Assembly (NCBI GenBank): GCA_015259105.1
Contig: JABZGZ010000058.1
Span: 1-7,604, forward strand
From: Atopobium sp.
GTDB taxonomy: Bacteria; Actinomycetota; Coriobacteriia; Coriobacteriales; Atopobiaceae
Direction of reading: 5' to 3'
DNA length: 7,604 nucleotides
The notes below the pieces were generated by a model. The model did no database searches. It saw only the letters and a program-made list of their open reading frames with translations, and was not told where the DNA came from. Positions within the stretch are counted from its first letter, which is position 1. Each line of letters begins with the position of its first letter. A program made the position numbers and the translations under genes. Shown piece after piece: positions 6,627-7,604 of this stretch.

Positions 6627-6821
6627 TTACTTAACCATCAAGGTAACAACGAAGCCAATTAGGGTAAGTGCCTCGATGAATGCGCAGCCAAGAATAAAGA
6701 CTGTGAAGAGACGACCCTGAACCTCAGGCTGACGAGCCATGTTGTTAGCGGCACTCGTTGCTACGACGCTAATACAAATTGCTGCTCCCATAACGCAAAG
6801 AGCATATCCGAAAATACCCAC
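6627..6821 (-). CDS. atpE: F1Fo-ATP synthase c subunit (proteolipid, rotor ring)
   Basis: Forms the ion-translocating c-ring in the membrane. Starting at GTG 6821 it has 64 residues, short for the family (about 70-85). TM1 spans about 3-25, the polar loop is MARQPEVQG at 28-36, and TM2 spans about 38-62 with the ion-carrying carboxylate Glu50 in FIEALTLIG. Spacing from loop Arg30 to Glu50 equals the E. coli Arg41-Asp61 spacing. Ungapped alignment to E. coli puts Cys16, Ser18, Ala21 and Thr22 at glycines of the TM1 packing motif. Na+-site residues known from Ilyobacter (Gln in TM1, Ser after the Glu, Tyr five on) are absent, so H+ coupling is likely. The start is set by AAGGAGG (6832-6826), 4 nt before GTG; a TTG at 6860 would extend the protein upstream over this site and is rejected. 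A long structured spacer precedes it. Confidence 0.95.
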   Translation of the reverse strand: MGIFGYALCVMGAAICISVVATSAANNMARQPEVQGRLFTVFILGCAFIEALTLIGFVVTLMVK

Positions 6822-6825
6822 GATT

Positions 6826-6832
6826 CCTCCTT
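6826..6832 (-). promoter_or_regulatory. Ribosome binding site that sets the atpE GTG start
   Basis: AAGGAGG, the strongest ribosome site in the window, 4 nt before the GTG at 6821. A strong site fits the need for many more c copies than other subunits. It excludes the in-frame TTG at 6860 as start. Confidence 0.85.
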
Positions 6833-6879
6833 TTTCGCTCGCCCCTCTCAAGGCGACCAATATACATACCTATCATCAA

Positions 6880-6895
6880 CTGAGCGTGGGCTCAG
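6880..6895 (-). repeat. Inverted repeat upstream of atpE
   Basis: Minus strand CTGAGC-CCAC-GCTCAG: a perfect 6-bp, GC-containing stem with a 4-nt loop, 47 nt before the AAGGAGG of atpE. The A/T-rich single-stranded stretch after it leaves the ribosome site open. Confidence 0.6.
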
Positions 6896-6945
6896 ATGAC
6901 TTCATCTTTTGTGCCGTTTGGCACCACAGTGTGGCAATGCCACCA

Positions 6946-6964
6946 ACTAAGCGTTTTGCTTAGT
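6946..6964 (-). repeat. Inverted repeat over the atpB stop codon
   Basis: Minus strand ACTAAGC-AAAAC-GCTTAGT: a perfect 7-bp stem with a 5-nt loop whose left arm contains the atpB TAA. It lacks a T-tract. It could form behind the terminating ribosome and protect the upstream message. Confidence 0.6.
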
Positions 6965-7604
6965 GTTCAGACTCTACCAGCTGGATGTAGACAGTAGAGA
7001 GTAGGGTAAAAACGTATGCCTGAATGAAAGCAACAATAGTTTCTACCAAGTAAATGATAATCAACAGCAAGATCCAGAAAATCGAAAATCCTGCCTGAGC
7101 AGCTGTTGATGCGGAGAAGTTCTCAATCGCTGGCATAAAGTACATAGATGCAAGAATTGCAAACGTACCCATAACGATGTGACCTGCATACATGTTGCAG
7201 AACAGACGGACAGCCAGAGTAACCAGACGAAGGAATGTTGAGAAGACCTCAATAACCCAGATAACTGCTGCAATAACAGGGTTAACGCCCTTTGGTGCAA
7301 GGCTTAGGATGTAGCCAATAACACCCATCTTCTTTGCACCTACATACATAAAGTATCCAAGGGAGCAAAGGCCAAGAGCGGCAGTAACACCAATAGTACC
7401 GGTGCCTGGGTGTGCACCAGGAATAAGACCAATGATGTTGTTGATCAGGATGAACATAAACATAGTGATCAAGAATGGGAAGTGAGTGCGCCAAGTTTCT
7501 CCAAGAGAAGCCTTGCAGACGTCATCTCTAATGTACTCAATCAGGTACTCAACGCCATTAACGAAGCGTCCCTGAGGGACGATGCTCTCTGCCTGCTTCT
7601 TCTT
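6960..7604 (-). CDS. atpB: F1Fo-ATP synthase a subunit (5' end beyond window)
   Basis: Fo stator subunit that forms the two ion half-channels against the c-ring. The frame is open from the right edge to the TAA at 6962-6960, giving 214 visible residues; the N-terminus with TM1 is missing. The visible part starts KKKQAESIVPQGRFVNGVEY and continues with the amphipathic region and several membrane helices: THFPFLITMFMFILINNIIGL near 40-60, TAALGLCSLGYFMYVGA, and NPVIAAVIWVIEVFSTFLRL. The essential arginine is R133 in AVRLFCNMYAGH (the RLFGNMYAGE motif of E. coli with Arg210); Cys replaces the Gly, and His at the Glu219 position is common in other phyla. The last helix carries FIQAYVFTLLSTVYIQL, with the conserved Gln. 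The gene is the most upstream visible member; atpI or the operon promoter would be expected beyond the edge. Confidence 0.96.
   Translation of the reverse strand, partial: KKKQAESIVPQGRFVNGVEYLIEYIRDDVCKASLGETWRTHFPFLITMFMFILINNIIGLIPGAHPGTGTIGVTAALGLCSLGYFMYVGAKKMGVIGYILSLAPKGVNPVIAAVIWVIEVFSTFLRLVTLAVRLFCNMYAGHIVMGTFAILASMYFMPAIENFSASTAAQAGFSIFWILLLIIIYLVETIVAFIQAYVFTLLSTVYIQLVESEH

Larger units (their letters stand above)
6822..6959 (-). promoter_or_regulatory. atpB-atpE intergenic leader with tandem hairpins
   Basis: This 138-nt spacer is the largest gap in the operon. On the minus-strand RNA it can form, 5' to 3': a 7-bp stem overlapping the atpB stop (6964-6946), GTGGC-ATT-GCCAC (6943-6931), GTGCC-AAAC-GGCAC (6924-6911) and CTGAGC-CCAC-GCTCAG (6895-6880). 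The second and third compete with an alternative 9-bp stem, TGGCA/TGCCA stacked on CCAC/GTGG with a small bulge (6942-6919). None is followed by a T-tract, so termination is unlikely. An AT-rich stretch (6870-6859) leads to the strong atpE ribosome site. In E. coli the sequence just before atpE is a known translational enhancer; a similar or mRNA-processing role here is inference. Confidence 0.6.

Noticed and set aside
6627..6821. Sodium-coupled c subunit, because of the Glu at the ion site
   Set aside because: Glu is also common in proton rings, and the TM1 Gln, the Ser after the Glu and the downstream Tyr of the Na+ site are absent.
6822..6860. TTG at 6860 as the atpE start
   Set aside because: It would place the AAGGAGG site inside the gene and add a charged leader not typical of c subunits; GTG at 6821 fits.
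6859..6895. Possible promoter before atpE (TTGATG followed by TATATT on the minus strand)
   Set aside because: The two boxes are only about 9 nt apart, far from the usual 16-18, and no good -35 lies at the right distance.
6880..6964. Rho-independent terminator between atpB and atpE
   Set aside because: The stems are short and none is followed by a run of T on the minus strand; termination here would also cut off most of the complex.

Overview
The window holds the 3' nine genes of a canonical bacterial F1Fo-ATP synthase (atp) operon plus the start of murA. All of them lie on the minus strand, so transcription runs from high to low coordinates. Order of transcription: atpB (a, 5' end cut by the right edge), atpE (c), atpF (b), atpH (delta), atpA (alpha), atpG (gamma), atpD (beta), atpC (epsilon), then murA (UDP-GlcNAc enolpyruvyl transferase, 3' end cut by the left edge). 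No tRNA, rRNA, mobile element, CRISPR array or rho-independent terminator is visible. The operon promoter must lie beyond the right edge.

Organism (inference): moderate GC, actinobacterial-type wording in several subunits (for example the beta segment around PAVDPLASSS and the c loop ARQPEVQGRLF), and good GGAGG ribosome sites suggest a low-to-mid-GC actinobacterium. Class Coriobacteriia, near Atopobium/Lancefieldella/Olsenella, is my best guess. This rests on recalled family resemblance, not on a search.

Layout: 7604-6960 atpB; 6959-6822 a 138-nt non-coding spacer with several potential RNA hairpins; 6821-6627 atpE; 6626-6585 a 42-nt spacer; 6584-5973 atpF, overlapping atpH by 11 nt; 5983-5510 atpH, touching atpA through TAATG; 5510-3837 atpA; 3830-2913 atpG, touching atpD through TAATG; 2913-1432 atpD; 1423-1004 atpC; a 29-nt gap without terminator; 974-1 murA. 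Tight packing implies one polycistronic message with translational coupling. The two real spacers flank atpE, the subunit needed in most copies.

Function: a, b and c form the membrane Fo motor; alpha3 beta3 gamma epsilon form F1; delta joins the b stalk to the top of F1. The catalytic and ion-coupling residues are all present, so the machine looks functional. The c subunit carries a glutamate but lacks the other Na+-site residues, which points to proton coupling. MurA starts peptidoglycan synthesis and probably rides on atp transcripts.

I see no new multi-gene system here. What deserves a second look is subunit-level divergence: a c subunit whose TM1 glycine motif is replaced by Cys/Ser/Ala/Thr, a b subunit with what looks like a cleavable signal peptide, a short delta, an alpha with an internal insert and an acidic C-terminal tail, and the structured atpB-atpE spacer.
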